DNA of 35,904 nucleotides from contig CBDUSI010000039.1 in NCBI GenBank assembly GCA_965370045.1, positions 1-35,904 on the forward strand, given 5' to 3'. Positions 1 through 7,348 of this stretch are shown here, one piece after another (position 1 is the first letter of the stretch; the number at the start of each line of letters is the position of its first letter). The position numbers and the translations under genes were made by a program. The notes below the pieces were generated by a model, which saw only the letters and a program-made list of their open reading frames with translations, had not been told where the DNA came from and searched no databases. The stretch is from CAZONU01 sp965370045 (GTDB taxonomy: Bacteria > Planctomycetota > SZUA-567 > JAKLDR01).

Positions 1-2210
1 CGCGCCGCCGGGCCCCGCGAGGAAACATAAACGCGAGTGCCCCGCTCGATGAGGCGCGCGGCGGTCCGGTCGCCGAAGAGGCGGTGATAGCGGATCAGCG
101 CGGGGGCCAACTCGCGGGCCCAGAGCTCCGAGCCGCCCAGGTCCCGCGCGGAGAGCCCCGCGAAGAAGTTGAGCGCCGCGCCCGCCGCCTTGGCGTGCTC
201 CTTCCCGAAGGCCTCGTGGGCCGCCAGGCGCGCGCGCAGGTAGCCGGCCTGGTTGGCGGTCCAGGCCCACTTCTTGCTCCCGTAGTCCGCCACCGTCCGG
301 CCGCCCAGGGAGTTCACCAGCGCGGCCAGCACGTCGAAACCGCGGCGCTCCCCGCTCAGGTGGCAGTAGTCCAGCCAGGCGGCCGGATAGGTCCAGCCGG
401 GGCTCGCCGGCGTCGACCAGTGCGTGGCCCCCGGCCCGTGGGTCGCGCCGACCATTCCCGATTTGCCCTCGGTCGCGTGCACGGTGTCGACGTCCAGGTT
501 GTGGGCCACCGCCGCCCGGAAGCGCTCCCAGTCGCGGGGACGGCCTTCGGCCATCCAGGGCACCAGCGCGGCCGAGAGGAAGTCCCTCCGGCCCTGCATC
601 CAGCCCCATTCCCCGTGCCAGTTCCACCAGCGCGGGCCGATGTCCAGGTCGCCGCGCCGGCCGTAGATAGTCTGGTAGTCGCCGTAGTCCCAGAGTCCCA
701 GCCAGCCGAATCGTTCATGCTGATGAGAGCGCAGCCAGGCGGACAGGCGCGCCGCGCCCCGCGCGGTCCTGCCCTTCTGATTACCCGGCGCAAAGCGCCC
801 GAAGACGCCCGAAAGCTCCAGCCACTCGGCGCCCGGCCAGGCGAAAAGGGGCGCGGCCGCCCGCGCGGCGAATCCGGTGGCGCCGTCCCCCTTCTTCTCC
901 GGCGGCTCGAAGGAAACCCACAGCTCGGAGGTGCGCGCGGCGCCGACCGCGTGGTTCCGCGCCGGACCGGTCCAGAAACGCTCGTAGCTCTCCGTACGGG
1001 TGAACTCCAGGAATCCGGGCTCCGCCCGCTTCTCCAGGGACCGCGCGTCGGTGTAGGCGGTCCCCCAGCGCGGCCAGAAGGCGCACACCAGCCGCGAGAG
1101 CTTGGGTTCGACGCGCATCTCCCAGGGGGCGCACTCCGCGGCGCGCGGCCGGGCCGCGACCAGCCGGAAGCGCTCGCCCCTGGTCACCAGGGAGTTCCGC
1201 GACTTGCCCCTGACCAGGACCTGCTGCCCGGCGGTCAGACTGAAGCGCGACTTGAAGCCGGCCAGGTCAGGGTAGCGCTTGGGCGCGGTTATCTCCTGGC
1301 GGAGCACCCGCCCGGCCAGCGGCGCCGCGCCGGGTTCGAGGTCGAGGGCCAGTCCCGCCTCGGCGATGCGCGACTCGGACGGGTCCTCGCTCACCGTCAG
1401 GGTATGCACCAGCCGCAGGTGGCTCTTTCCCCGAAAGGCGTAGAGCCGCGTCACGTAGGGACAGGTCCGTTGGCCGGACTTGTCCAGGTGCCACCCGCGC
1501 CAGGCCACGACCGCGCGCAGCGGCCCGGCCTTTTCCAGTGTTGCGCCGACCGCGCGCGCCGCGAAGCGGCCCGACTTGACGCCCTTGGACTTCCGGAGCG
1601 CCTCCAACTCCACGAAGCTCTCCAGCCCACCACGAGAGAGGACCTGCTCGGCCTCCGCGTACTTGCCGTCTCCGTCGCGGTCCAGCCAGGCCAGGAGCTG
1701 CCCGGTCTTCACGTCGACGGTCAGCAGCAGGCGGCCGGTGTCGATGCGGATCACGCCCTTGGCGGCAGTCGCGGCCAGGGGCTGCTGCACTTTGGCGGCC
1801 CTGACCTTGGGCCCGAACTCCACGCGGTAGCGGCCCACCGCGTTGGCGGCCACGCTGGGTTCGAAGCAGAGCTCCAGCCAGCGAACCGAACCGTCCGGCC
1901 AGCGGGCCAGCACCCTGCGCTGGCTGGGGGCCTCGCGCCCGTCGGAGAGCACCACTCTCACGTTCTGAGCGCGGGCCAGCACTCCCCGCGGGAAGGGCAG
2001 CCCGGCGCGCACCGGCTCGAAGCTGCGCCCCACGCCGGCCGTTTCGCGGAACTCAATCTGGAGCGCCCCGGAAGTGCCGACCACCTTGCGGGGAACATCC
2101 CTGTCCCCGCCGCCCTGCGGGATGCAACCGGGGAAGCAGGCCAGGACGCCGGCGAGGGGAACGGCCAGCGCCGCCGCGAAAGCTGTCGGCGTGAAAGGCG
2201 CTTTTCTCAT
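1..2210 (-). CDS. Large secreted lipoprotein, PcRGLX/YetA-like (partial)
   Basis: The minus strand is open from an ATG at 2210 to the left edge, giving at least 736 residues; the C-terminus is outside the window. The N-terminus is a lipoprotein signal: basic MRK, a hydrophobic Ala/Leu/Val stretch and lipobox-like VLAC with Cys25. GLPFPRGVL (residues 70-78) and WPDGSVRWL (104-112) resemble the N-terminal beta domain of the PcRGLX/YetA group related to exo-rhamnogalacturonan lyases (PL26). The remainder is rich in Trp, Tyr and Gly, as in carbohydrate-active alpha/alpha-barrel proteins. A role in binding or cleaving polysaccharide at the cell surface is inferred; no catalytic residue could be assigned. 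It starts 29 nt after the small lipoprotein upstream, so both are probably co-transcribed. No clear Shine-Dalgarno precedes the ATG. An open frame on the opposite strand is its shadow. Confidence 0.75.
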   Translation of the reverse strand, partial: MRKAPFTPTAFAAALAVPLAGVLACFPGCIPQGGGDRDVPRKVVGTSGALQIEFRETAGVGRSFEPVRAGLPFPRGVLARAQNVRVVLSDGREAPSQRRVLARWPDGSVRWLELCFEPSVAANAVGRYRVEFGPKVRAAKVQQPLAATAAKGVIRIDTGRLLLTVDVKTGQLLAWLDRDGDGKYAEAEQVLSRGGLESFVELEALRKSKGVKSGRFAARAVGATLEKAGPLRAVVAWRGWHLDKSGQRTCPYVTRLYAFRGKSHLRLVHTLTVSEDPSESRIAEAGLALDLEPGAAPLAGRVLRQEITAPKRYPDLAGFKSRFSLTAGQQVLVRGKSRNSLVTRGERFRLVAARPRAAECAPWEMRVEPKLSRLVCAFWPRWGTAYTDARSLEKRAEPGFLEFTRTESYERFWTGPARNHAVGAARTSELWVSFEPPEKKGDGATGFAARAAAPLFAWPGAEWLELSGVFGRFAPGNQKGRTARGAARLSAWLRSHQHERFGWLGLWDYGDYQTIYGRRGDLDIGPRWWNWHGEWGWMQGRRDFLSAALVPWMAEGRPRDWERFRAAVAHNLDVDTVHATEGKSGMVGATHGPGATHWSTPASPGWTYPAAWLDYCHLSGERRGFDVLAALVNSLGGRTVADYGSKKWAWTANQAGYLRARLAAHEAFGKEHAKAAGAALNFFAGLSARDLGGSELWARELAPALIRYHRLFGDRTAARLIERGTRVYVSSRGPAA

Positions 2211-2239
2211 GAAGGAACGGCTCGCGAGATGGTACCGGC

Positions 2240-2857
2240 CTACTTCTCGGCCTTCTTGGCGGGCGCGGGCGAAACGGGCGAAGCCGGCGCCTTGGCCGGG
2301 TCGGCGGGATCGGCGGGCTGGGCGGGCACCGGTGCGGGAGCCGGGGCCGGCAGGCAGCGGTCGGCGGCCTTCTTCAGATTGGCGAAATTCTCGCGGACTT
2401 CCTTGGCGTCCCAGCGGGCGGCCGCCATGGCCAGGCGCTTGGCGTTGATGGCCACCAGGTCCAGGTCCTTGATGAGCTCCGGAAACTTCAGCTTAATCAG
2501 CTCCGGGCTGAGCGCGGCCTTCTTGGGGTCGATGCCCCGGATGGGCCGGTGATGCTCGTACTTGTCCACCAGTTCCCGGGCCTTCCCGGCGATCAGCCAG
2601 CTGCGGGCCTCAATGGTCGGGAAGACCAGCTTCTTCTTCTTGAGCAGCTTGCCGATCTGCCGGTAGCTGACGGCGATGGTCTCCAGGTCGGAATGTATGG
2701 GCCCGGTCGGACCCGCTGGCACCGGCCCGACGGCCGGAGTCGGCGTGGGCGAGGTGGTGCCTGCAGCGGGCTCATTGGGCGTCGGACGCTTCGGGCAGCC
2801 GCACAGGGCGACGGCCAGCACCGAAACCGTGACCGCGATCAGCGCGCGCTTGATCAT
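2240..2857 (-). CDS. Small lipoprotein of unknown function
   Basis: This encodes 205 residues. The start at 2857 is chosen because GGAGGG lies just upstream at good spacing and because the protein then opens with a classic lipoprotein signal (MIKR, a hydrophobic core, lipobox LCGC, Cys21). An in-frame upstream ATG at 2944 would spoil the signal and lies upstream of the predicted promoter. After the lipobox comes a Pro/Thr/Gly-rich linker (about 22-55), a Lys/Leu-rich helical core (about 58-165) and a low-complexity Pro/Ala tail. I do not recognise the family. It is the first gene of a two-gene operon with the PcRGLX-like lipoprotein and may assist it at the membrane; that is inferred from position only. 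Confidence 0.8.
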   Translation of the reverse strand: MIKRALIAVTVSVLAVALCGCPKRPTPNEPAAGTTSPTPTPAVGPVPAGPTGPIHSDLETIAVSYRQIGKLLKKKKLVFPTIEARSWLIAGKARELVDKYEHHRPIRGIDPKKAALSPELIKLKFPELIKDLDLVAINAKRLAMAAARWDAKEVRENFANLKKAADRCLPAPAPAPVPAQPADPADPAKAPASPVSPAPAKKAEK

Positions 2858-2882
2858 CTCGGACCCTCCATCTCTCAGCGCG

Positions 2883-2911
2883 ATTATCTCCCCCCAACGG
2901 CCCGATGTCAA
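2883..2911 (-). promoter_or_regulatory. Sigma-70-type promoter for the lipoprotein operon
   Basis: Read on the minus strand, TTGACA (2911-2906) is followed by a 17-nt spacer and GATAAT (2888-2883). The predicted transcript start is near 2876, about 19 nt before the ATG at 2857. The match to the housekeeping consensus is 11 of 12. Confidence 0.75.
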
Positions 2912-2918
2912 ACGTTTG
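2909..2918. promoter_or_regulatory. Perfect palindrome CAAACGTTTG, candidate LacI-family operator
   Basis: The 10-bp perfect palindrome has the central CG and flanking A/T tract typical of LacI/GalR-family operators (the PurR box has the same core). It overlaps the -35 box of the lipoprotein promoter, a position expected to block RNA polymerase. No LacI-family gene is in the window, so the regulator is unknown. Confidence 0.4.
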
Positions 2919-2959
2919 CCCAACAGGTGTTGGCGCCGGTTCACGCGGGCACGCGGGCC

Positions 2960-2988
2960 TTGACACCCGGGAGTAATGCATGGATAAT
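2960..2988 (+). promoter_or_regulatory. Sigma-70-type promoter for iclR-sulfatase
   Basis: TTGACA (2960-2965), a 17-nt spacer and GATAAT (2983-2988) predict a transcript start near 2995. This rules out an in-frame start at 2980 and leaves ATGs at 3010 and 3025. It is divergent from the promoter at 2883-2911. Confidence 0.75.
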
Positions 2989-3008
2989 CCGCATTATGCT
3001 GACATTAT
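2974..3008. promoter_or_regulatory. AT-rich repeats over the -10 region, candidate IclR operator
   Basis: Nested inverted repeats lie over the -10 box and transcript start: TAATGC (2974-2979) pairs with GCATTA (2991-2996), and ATAAT (2984-2988) pairs with ATTAT (2993-2997). CATTAT also recurs as a direct repeat at 2992 and 3003, one helical turn apart. The tract is unusually AT-rich for this genome. Autorepression by the IclR protein encoded immediately downstream is the natural guess. Confidence 0.45.
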
Positions 3009-3024
3009 CATGGGGGATGCCCGC

Positions 3025-3816
3025 ATGACCATCGGGAAACGATCCGACAGCAAGGCCGACCAGCGCATCCCCGCCCTCAGCCGTGGGCTGCGCGCGCTGG
3101 GCGCCCTGGCATCGGCCGGCGAGGGGGGGCTGAGCTTCAGCGAACTGGGGCGCCTGCTGGGCGAACTGCCCGCCCCCACCCTCTCGCGACTGCTCAAAGC
3201 GCTGCTCGCCGAGGGCCATGTGGTGAAGACCCCGGCCGGCCTCTACGCCAGGGGTCCCGAGATCGAGGCCCTGGGGCGAGCCCTGGGCGCGGGGGGAACC
3301 ATCGAGGAGCTCTCCCTGGAGGCCATGAACGCCTTCTCCTGCGAGACCGGCGAGTCGATCGCCTTCGCGCGCTTCTACGGGGAAAGGTTGGTCCTGGTCG
3401 AGAAGGTCGAGGTGGCCGACAGCTTCAAGCTCGCACCCCGCGGGCAGGTCTTCCGGCCCGCCGCCTGGGAGGGCCCCGCAGTGGTGGTGGCCGCGCATCT
3501 GGCCGGCGCGGACTTCAACAAGTTCACGCGCTCGCCGGAGAGCCGCATCGAATCGATGGCCGAGTTCCGCCGGCTGGGAAGCACCTATCGCAAGAACGGC
3601 GCGCACATCGAACCCCTGCCCGGCCGGCCCTCGCGCGGCGGGCCGCGCCGGGCCTGCGTCGCGGTGCTGGACTCCGAGGGGCGCCCGGTCGGTGAACTGC
3701 ACACCGTCTGCCCCGCCTCGCGCTTCGGGGACGACGATGGGAAGATCGTCGCGCGCCTGAGCGCGGCCGCCGGGCAAATGTCCGCGCGGCTGGCCGCCGG
3801 GAACTCGGGAGACTGA
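3025..3816 (+). CDS. IclR-family transcriptional regulator
   Basis: 263 residues with the IclR layout: an N-terminal winged helix-turn-helix (about 16-75; the recognition helix region includes PAPTLSRLLKAL) followed by an effector-binding domain (about 85-260). IclR proteins bind small ligands, often sugars or aromatic acids, and control adjacent catabolic genes. Start 3025 is preferred: a GGGGGA ribosome site lies about 7 nt upstream, and IclR proteins usually begin about 15-20 residues before the helix-turn-helix. ATG 3010 is the alternative. The sulfatase starts 4 nt after its stop, so it is the likely target along with the regulator itself and perhaps the divergent lipoproteins. The inducer is not evident from the sequence. 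Confidence 0.88.
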   Translation: MTIGKRSDSKADQRIPALSRGLRALGALASAGEGGLSFSELGRLLGELPAPTLSRLLKALLAEGHVVKTPAGLYARGPEIEALGRALGAGGTIEELSLEAMNAFSCETGESIAFARFYGERLVLVEKVEVADSFKLAPRGQVFRPAAWEGPAVVVAAHLAGADFNKFTRSPESRIESMAEFRRLGSTYRKNGAHIEPLPGRPSRGGPRRACVAVLDSEGRPVGELHTVCPASRFGDDDGKIVARLSAAAGQMSARLAAGNSGD

Positions 3817-3820
3817 AGCC

Positions 3821-5347
3821 ATGCGCATCATCTACTTCGACATCGACTGCCTGCGCTGGGACCGCCTGCACTGCAACGCCAACCCGCGCCCGACCACCCC
3901 GACCATCGACGCGCTGGCCGCGCGCGGGGTCAACTTCACCAACTGCCACGCATCCGACGCTCCCTGCCTGCCCAGCCGCGCGGCGCTATTCTCGGGGCGC
4001 TTCGGGATCAACAACGGGGCCATCTGCCACGAAGGCCCCGCCCAGGAGCTGCGCTATCCCGGCGACGGCCACTGGCACGACGAGAGCCGGGAGCACTGGC
4101 TGCGGGTCATGCAGAAGGCCGGCTGGCGGACGCTGAGCTTCTCTGGCTTCGCCCAGCGCCACCGCTCATGGTGGTACAACTGCGGTTTCACCGACAGCTA
4201 CTCCAACCGCCTGCCGGGCGGGTCGGAATCCGCGGAGTTCATCGAGGGGCACGTGACCCCGTGGCTGGAAGCCAACGCCAGGAACGACCGCTGGTTCATG
4301 CACATCAACTTCTGGGACACGCACACCCCCTACAACCGCCAGCCCGAGAGCTACAACCGGATGATGGCCGAGATTCCGGGGCAGGCCTGGCCCGGCGACG
4401 AGCAGATCCGCGAGGACTACCAGCGCTGGTTCGGCCCGCGCACCGCCCGCGACTGGTTCATGAACACCGGCTGCAGGAACCCCTGGTCAGAGCCCGGCGA
4501 CCGCCACTGGGACGTGCCCCTGGCGATTTCCTGCCGCGCCGATTTCGAACGTTATCTGACCGGCTACGACGCTGCGCTGCGCTATGTGGACGACACGGTC
4601 GCACGCCTTCTGGCCGTCCTCGAGAAGCAGGGCGTGCTCGACGACACGCTGATCATGGTGAGCTCCGACCACGGGGAGGCCATCGGCGAGCAGGGCATGT
4701 ACTTCGAACACGGCAACTGCTCGGAAGGCGTCAACCACGTCCCGCTGGTGCTGGCCGGCCCGGAAGTGGCCGAGGGCCGCACGTCGGACGCGCTGCTCTA
4801 CCAGTTCGACGTCATCCCCGCGCTGCTGGGCGCGGCGGAGTGCGAGACGCCTGAGCGGCTGGACTGCGGCGACATTTCGCCGGCGCTGCGCGGCGAGGAG
4901 TTCGCCGGCCGCGACCATCTGGTGCTGGGCTGCGGCATCTACTCGTTTCAGCGCGCGGTGCGCACCCGGGAACATCGCCTCATACGCACGATTCACCCCG
5001 GCTACTATCCGATGGAGGAGCGCGTCCTGGTCGACCTCGCCGCCGACCCGCTGGGCCGCCGCAATCTCATCGACGGGGAACCGGAGACCGCCGCGCGACT
5101 GGAAGCGCTCTACTCGAACTGGTGGCACCAGCACTGCTCCGGCCCGGGCGCGTCGATCGACCCCTTCACGCAGATGGCCGACTACGGTCCCTACACGTAT
5201 GGCGAGCCGGAGGAGATAATCGCCATCCTCGAAAAGCAGGGCCGCAGCGAGCAGGCGGAGATTCTCAAGCGCCGGCAACTGGCCGGCCCACGCCTGCGCG
5301 GCGCCCGGCGCGAGCAACAGCGCGTCCGAGGTCTGACCCGGGAGTAA
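3821..5347 (+). CDS. Formylglycine-dependent sulfatase
   Basis: 508 residues of the alkaline-phosphatase superfamily (type I sulfatase). Asp7/Asp9 near the N-terminus fit the metal site. Cys49-Leu-Pro-Ser-Arg53 is the C-x-P-S-R signature whose Cys becomes formylglycine. SSDHGE (281-286) is the second metal/active-site motif. The enzyme should hydrolyse a sulfate ester, probably on a sugar. No signal peptide is visible: the protein opens directly with beta-strand MRIIYFDID, so it appears cytoplasmic, acting on imported sulfated mono- or oligosaccharides, unless the start is wrong. It lies 4 nt behind the IclR gene. No formylglycine-generating enzyme or anSME is in the window. The substrate cannot be read from the sequence. 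Confidence 0.9.
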   Translation: MRIIYFDIDCLRWDRLHCNANPRPTTPTIDALAARGVNFTNCHASDAPCLPSRAALFSGRFGINNGAICHEGPAQELRYPGDGHWHDESREHWLRVMQKAGWRTLSFSGFAQRHRSWWYNCGFTDSYSNRLPGGSESAEFIEGHVTPWLEANARNDRWFMHINFWDTHTPYNRQPESYNRMMAEIPGQAWPGDEQIREDYQRWFGPRTARDWFMNTGCRNPWSEPGDRHWDVPLAISCRADFERYLTGYDAALRYVDDTVARLLAVLEKQGVLDDTLIMVSSDHGEAIGEQGMYFEHGNCSEGVNHVPLVLAGPEVAEGRTSDALLYQFDVIPALLGAAECETPERLDCGDISPALRGEEFAGRDHLVLGCGIYSFQRAVRTREHRLIRTIHPGYYPMEERVLVDLAADPLGRRNLIDGEPETAARLEALYSNWWHQHCSGPGASIDPFTQMADYGPYTYGEPEEIIAILEKQGRSEQAEILKRRQLAGPRLRGARREQQRVRGLTRE

Positions 5348-5433
5348 CTCGCCCGGCGCCGCGCCGCCTGCTCCTCGCCTTACCTGCTCGCTGACATGGC
5401 AGACAAACGTGCAGGGGCCATCATATTCGCCGA

Positions 5434-5463
5434 GCAAAGAACAAGGCCGGCCTCGCGCCGGCC
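5434..5463 (-). terminator. Rho-independent terminator after tRNA-Val
   Basis: Read on the minus strand, GGCCGGC, a 5-nt loop and GCCGGCC form a perfect 7-bp GC stem (5463-5445), followed by TTGTTCTTT. On the plus strand the tail is not T-rich, so it serves the tRNA rather than the sulfatase. Confidence 0.75.
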
Positions 5464-5477
5464 CCGTTGCGTTCAGG

Positions 5478-5554
5478 TGGTGGGCGATGTAGGACTTGAA
5501 CCTACGGCCTCGTGGGTGTGATCCACGCGCTCTAGCCAACTGAGCTAATCGCCC
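5478..5554 (-). tRNA. tRNA-Val (anticodon CAC), CCA encoded
   Basis: The cloverleaf reads cleanly on the minus strand: acceptor GGGCGAT (5554-5548) pairs with ATCGCCC (5488-5482), the D-arm contains AGCTCAGTTGG, the anticodon stem CGTGG/CCACG encloses loop ATCACAC with anticodon CAC, and the T-arm GTAGG-TTCAAGT-CCTAC is canonical. The discriminator A at 5481 is followed by genomically encoded CCA (5480-5478). It decodes GUG. Confidence 0.95.
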
Positions 5555-5564
5555 GCAGGAGAGA

Positions 5565-5592
5565 ATTCTACGCGTCGCCGAAGGCCTGTCAA
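5565..5592 (-). promoter_or_regulatory. Promoter of tRNA-Val
   Basis: Minus strand TTGACA (5592-5587), a 16-nt spacer and TAGAAT (5570-5565), with a predicted start a few nt before the tRNA 5' end. The TAGAAT -10 box recurs at 9456 and 28737. Confidence 0.75.
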
Positions 5593-5609
5593 GGACGCGG
5601 GCCTTGCAG

Positions 5610-5638
5610 TTGCCTTTCGCCGTCCGGGCCGGTAACAT
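5610..5638 (+). promoter_or_regulatory. Possible promoter of the RNase Z-like gene
   Basis: TTGCCT (5610-5615), 17 nt and TAACAT (5633-5638). This is a weak match, but the -10 box equals the one proposed for purF. It would give a leader of about 33 nt to the ATG at 5678. Confidence 0.35.
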
Positions 5639-5677
5639 TCCATGCGCCAGGATGGCTGGTCGGGAAGCGAGAGACTC

Positions 5678-6490
5678 ATGAAATTCATCCTGCTGGGCAG
5701 CGGCTGCGTGAGACCTGACCCGGCGCACTGGGGGCCGGCCCAGGTCGTCCGAGTGGGCGGCGAGAACCTGCTCTTCGACTGCGGCCGGGGCGCCACTATG
5801 CGCTTGGTCGAAGCCGGCATTCCCATCCAGGAGCTCCGCCGGGTCTTCTTCACCCACCACCACTTCGACCACAACTGCGACTTCGCCTACCTTTTCCTGG
5901 CCAGCTGGACGCTGGGCAGGGACCACCCCATGGAGGTCTACGGCCCGCGGGACACCGAGCGCTTCTGCGACGTGCTCTTCAAGGAGCTCTACCGCGAGGA
6001 CATCAACACCCGCCGCATCCAACCCACCTATCCCCAGCACGGGCGTGAGTACCTGGCCCGCGACGTCCTCGAGGACCAGTGGACCCTGGAGGGCGACGGC
6101 TACCGCATCAAGATGGTCCATACCATCCACAAGCCGCAGATACTCGACAACCTGGCCTTCCGGGTGGAGGCCGACGGCAAGAGCATCGTGGTCGCCGGCG
6201 ACAACGTGGTCTGCGAGTCGCTGATGAATCTGGCCGAGGGCTGCGACCTCCTGGTCCACGAGTGCACCTTCCCCACCGAGCGCATCGAGAAACACAAGTG
6301 GGGCGGGTTCCACACCTCTCCGCGCGCGCTGGGCCGGTGGGCCAGGGAGCGCGGCGTCAAGAAGCTGGTCCTCAAGCACTACGCCGTCCAGGAAGGCGTG
6401 GAGGTCGAACCCATGGCCCGGGAAGTCCGCGAGGAATACGGTGACGAGAACCTGATCGTCGGTCACGACCTCCTGGAACTGGAGGTATAG
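5678..6490 (+). CDS. Metallo-beta-lactamase-fold hydrolase, RNase Z-like
   Basis: 270 residues. It begins with MKFILLGSG, typical of RNase Z/ElaC-type proteins; an in-frame ATG at 5642 would add 12 unlikely residues. HHHFDH (60-65) is the HxHxDH zinc motif. VAGDNV and HECTF (middle) and LVLKHYA (C-terminal) supply the remaining metal ligands expected of the fold. Members process tRNA 3' ends or cleave other phosphodiesters; related proteins hydrolyse arylsulfates or cyclic nucleotides. The RNase Z exosite arm is not obvious, so tRNA processing is uncertain. It lies divergent from a tRNA gene with its own CCA. Ribosome site weak. A 39-codon ORF follows immediately, preceded by a GGAGG inside the end of this gene. 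Confidence 0.82.
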   Translation: MKFILLGSGCVRPDPAHWGPAQVVRVGGENLLFDCGRGATMRLVEAGIPIQELRRVFFTHHHFDHNCDFAYLFLASWTLGRDHPMEVYGPRDTERFCDVLFKELYREDINTRRIQPTYPQHGREYLARDVLEDQWTLEGDGYRIKMVHTIHKPQILDNLAFRVEADGKSIVVAGDNVVCESLMNLAEGCDLLVHECTFPTERIEKHKWGGFHTSPRALGRWARERGVKKLVLKHYAVQEGVEVEPMAREVREEYGDENLIVGHDLLELEV

Positions 6491-6491
6491 C

Positions 6492-6611
6492 TTGCAGCGC
6501 ATCGAGCCCCTGCGCTTCCTCTCCCCCCAGGAGATGCAGCGGATTCACGAGGTCGCCAAGATTGTGCTCGAAGAGATGGACCCCACAGCCCAGAAAGGGA
6601 CCTGGACATGA
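6492..6611 (+). CDS. 39-codon ORF resembling the N-terminus of MttB-family methyltransferases
   Basis: A TTG start (6492) has a strong ribosome site, GGAGG at 6481-6485, with 6-nt spacing. The stop TGA (6609-6611) overlaps the next gene's ATG as ATGA. The product contains FLSPQEMQRIHEVAKIVLEE, closely resembling the first helix of trimethylamine methyltransferase (MttB/COG5598) proteins, but the next 10 residues diverge and the frame ends. It is either the remnant of a deleted methyltransferase or a tiny translated leader coupled to the DUF4197 gene. Start signals are good; the family assignment rests on one short helix. Confidence 0.4.
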   Translation: MQRIEPLRFLSPQEMQRIHEVAKIVLEEMDPTAQKGTWT

Positions 6612-7309
6612 AGAAGAAGCTTCCGATTATCCTGGCGGGCGCGCTCGTCCTGGCCGGATGCACCGGCACGGACTTCCTGGACAGCATCAAGAAGGACAAG
6701 GCGCTGAGCCTCCAAACCATAATCGCGGGGCTCAAGGAGGCCCTCAGGGTCGGCACGGACAACGCCGTGAAGACGACCTCCAAGAAGGGCGGCTACTGGA
6801 ACAACGCCGCGATTCGCATCCCCATGCCCCCGGAGTTGGAGAAGGTGGGCTCGACGCTCCGAACAATCGGGCTGGGCAAGCGCATCGACGAGTTCGAGGC
6901 GAAGATGAACGAGGCCGCCGAGAAGGCCGCCAAGCAGGCCGCGCCGGTCTTCATCGACGCCATCAAGCAGATGACCTTCGAGGACGCCAAGAAGATACTC
7001 CGCGGCCGGGACCGCGAGGCCACCGACTACTTCCAGGCGAAGACTACCGATCCCCTCACGAAGCTCTACGCGCCGATCGTCCGCAGGCAGATGGAGAAGG
7101 TCGGCGCGGTGAGGAGCTACAACGAGCTGATGGCCCGCTACCGCAGAATCCCGCTGGTGCCCAAGCCCAAGTTCGACCTGGACGAGTACGTCACCGCCAA
7201 GGCGCTGGAGGGCCTCTTCAAGGTGGTCGGCGACGAGGAGAGCAATATCCGCAAGAACCCGGCGGCGCGGACCACCGAACTGCTCAGGAAAGTGTTTGCC
7301 CGGCAGTAG
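6608..7309 (+). CDS. DUF4197 lipoprotein
   Basis: 233 residues. A lipoprotein signal (MKKK, hydrophobic core, lipobox LAGC, Cys18) precedes a full DUF4197 domain. Family-typical phrases include LSLQTIIAGLKEALRVGT, MNEAAEKAA, AIKQMTFEDAKKIL and the C-terminal AARTTELLRKVFARQ. DUF4197 proteins are all-helical periplasmic or lipid-anchored proteins of unknown function. The ATG overlaps the preceding 39-codon ORF, and a weak AAAGGGA ribosome site sits about 9 nt upstream. It lies 39 nt before an unknown protein, probably in the same transcript. Confidence 0.9.
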   Translation: MKKKLPIILAGALVLAGCTGTDFLDSIKKDKALSLQTIIAGLKEALRVGTDNAVKTTSKKGGYWNNAAIRIPMPPELEKVGSTLRTIGLGKRIDEFEAKMNEAAEKAAKQAAPVFIDAIKQMTFEDAKKILRGRDREATDYFQAKTTDPLTKLYAPIVRRQMEKVGAVRSYNELMARYRRIPLVPKPKFDLDEYVTAKALEGLFKVVGDEESNIRKNPAARTTELLRKVFARQ

Positions 7310-7348
7310 CTTTCGGCTATCCTTATCCCGCTGGGAGGAAGCAAAGAT

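Noticed and set aside
84..2552. 822-residue open frame on the plus strand
   Set aside because: It is the antisense shadow of the large lipoprotein; the product is Arg/Ala/Gly/Pro-rich with no motifs, while the minus strand encodes a signal peptide and family motifs.
4487..6502. 671-residue minus-strand open frame
   Set aside because: It runs through the sulfatase, the tRNA-Val gene and the RNase Z-like gene in antisense and has no recognisable domain.
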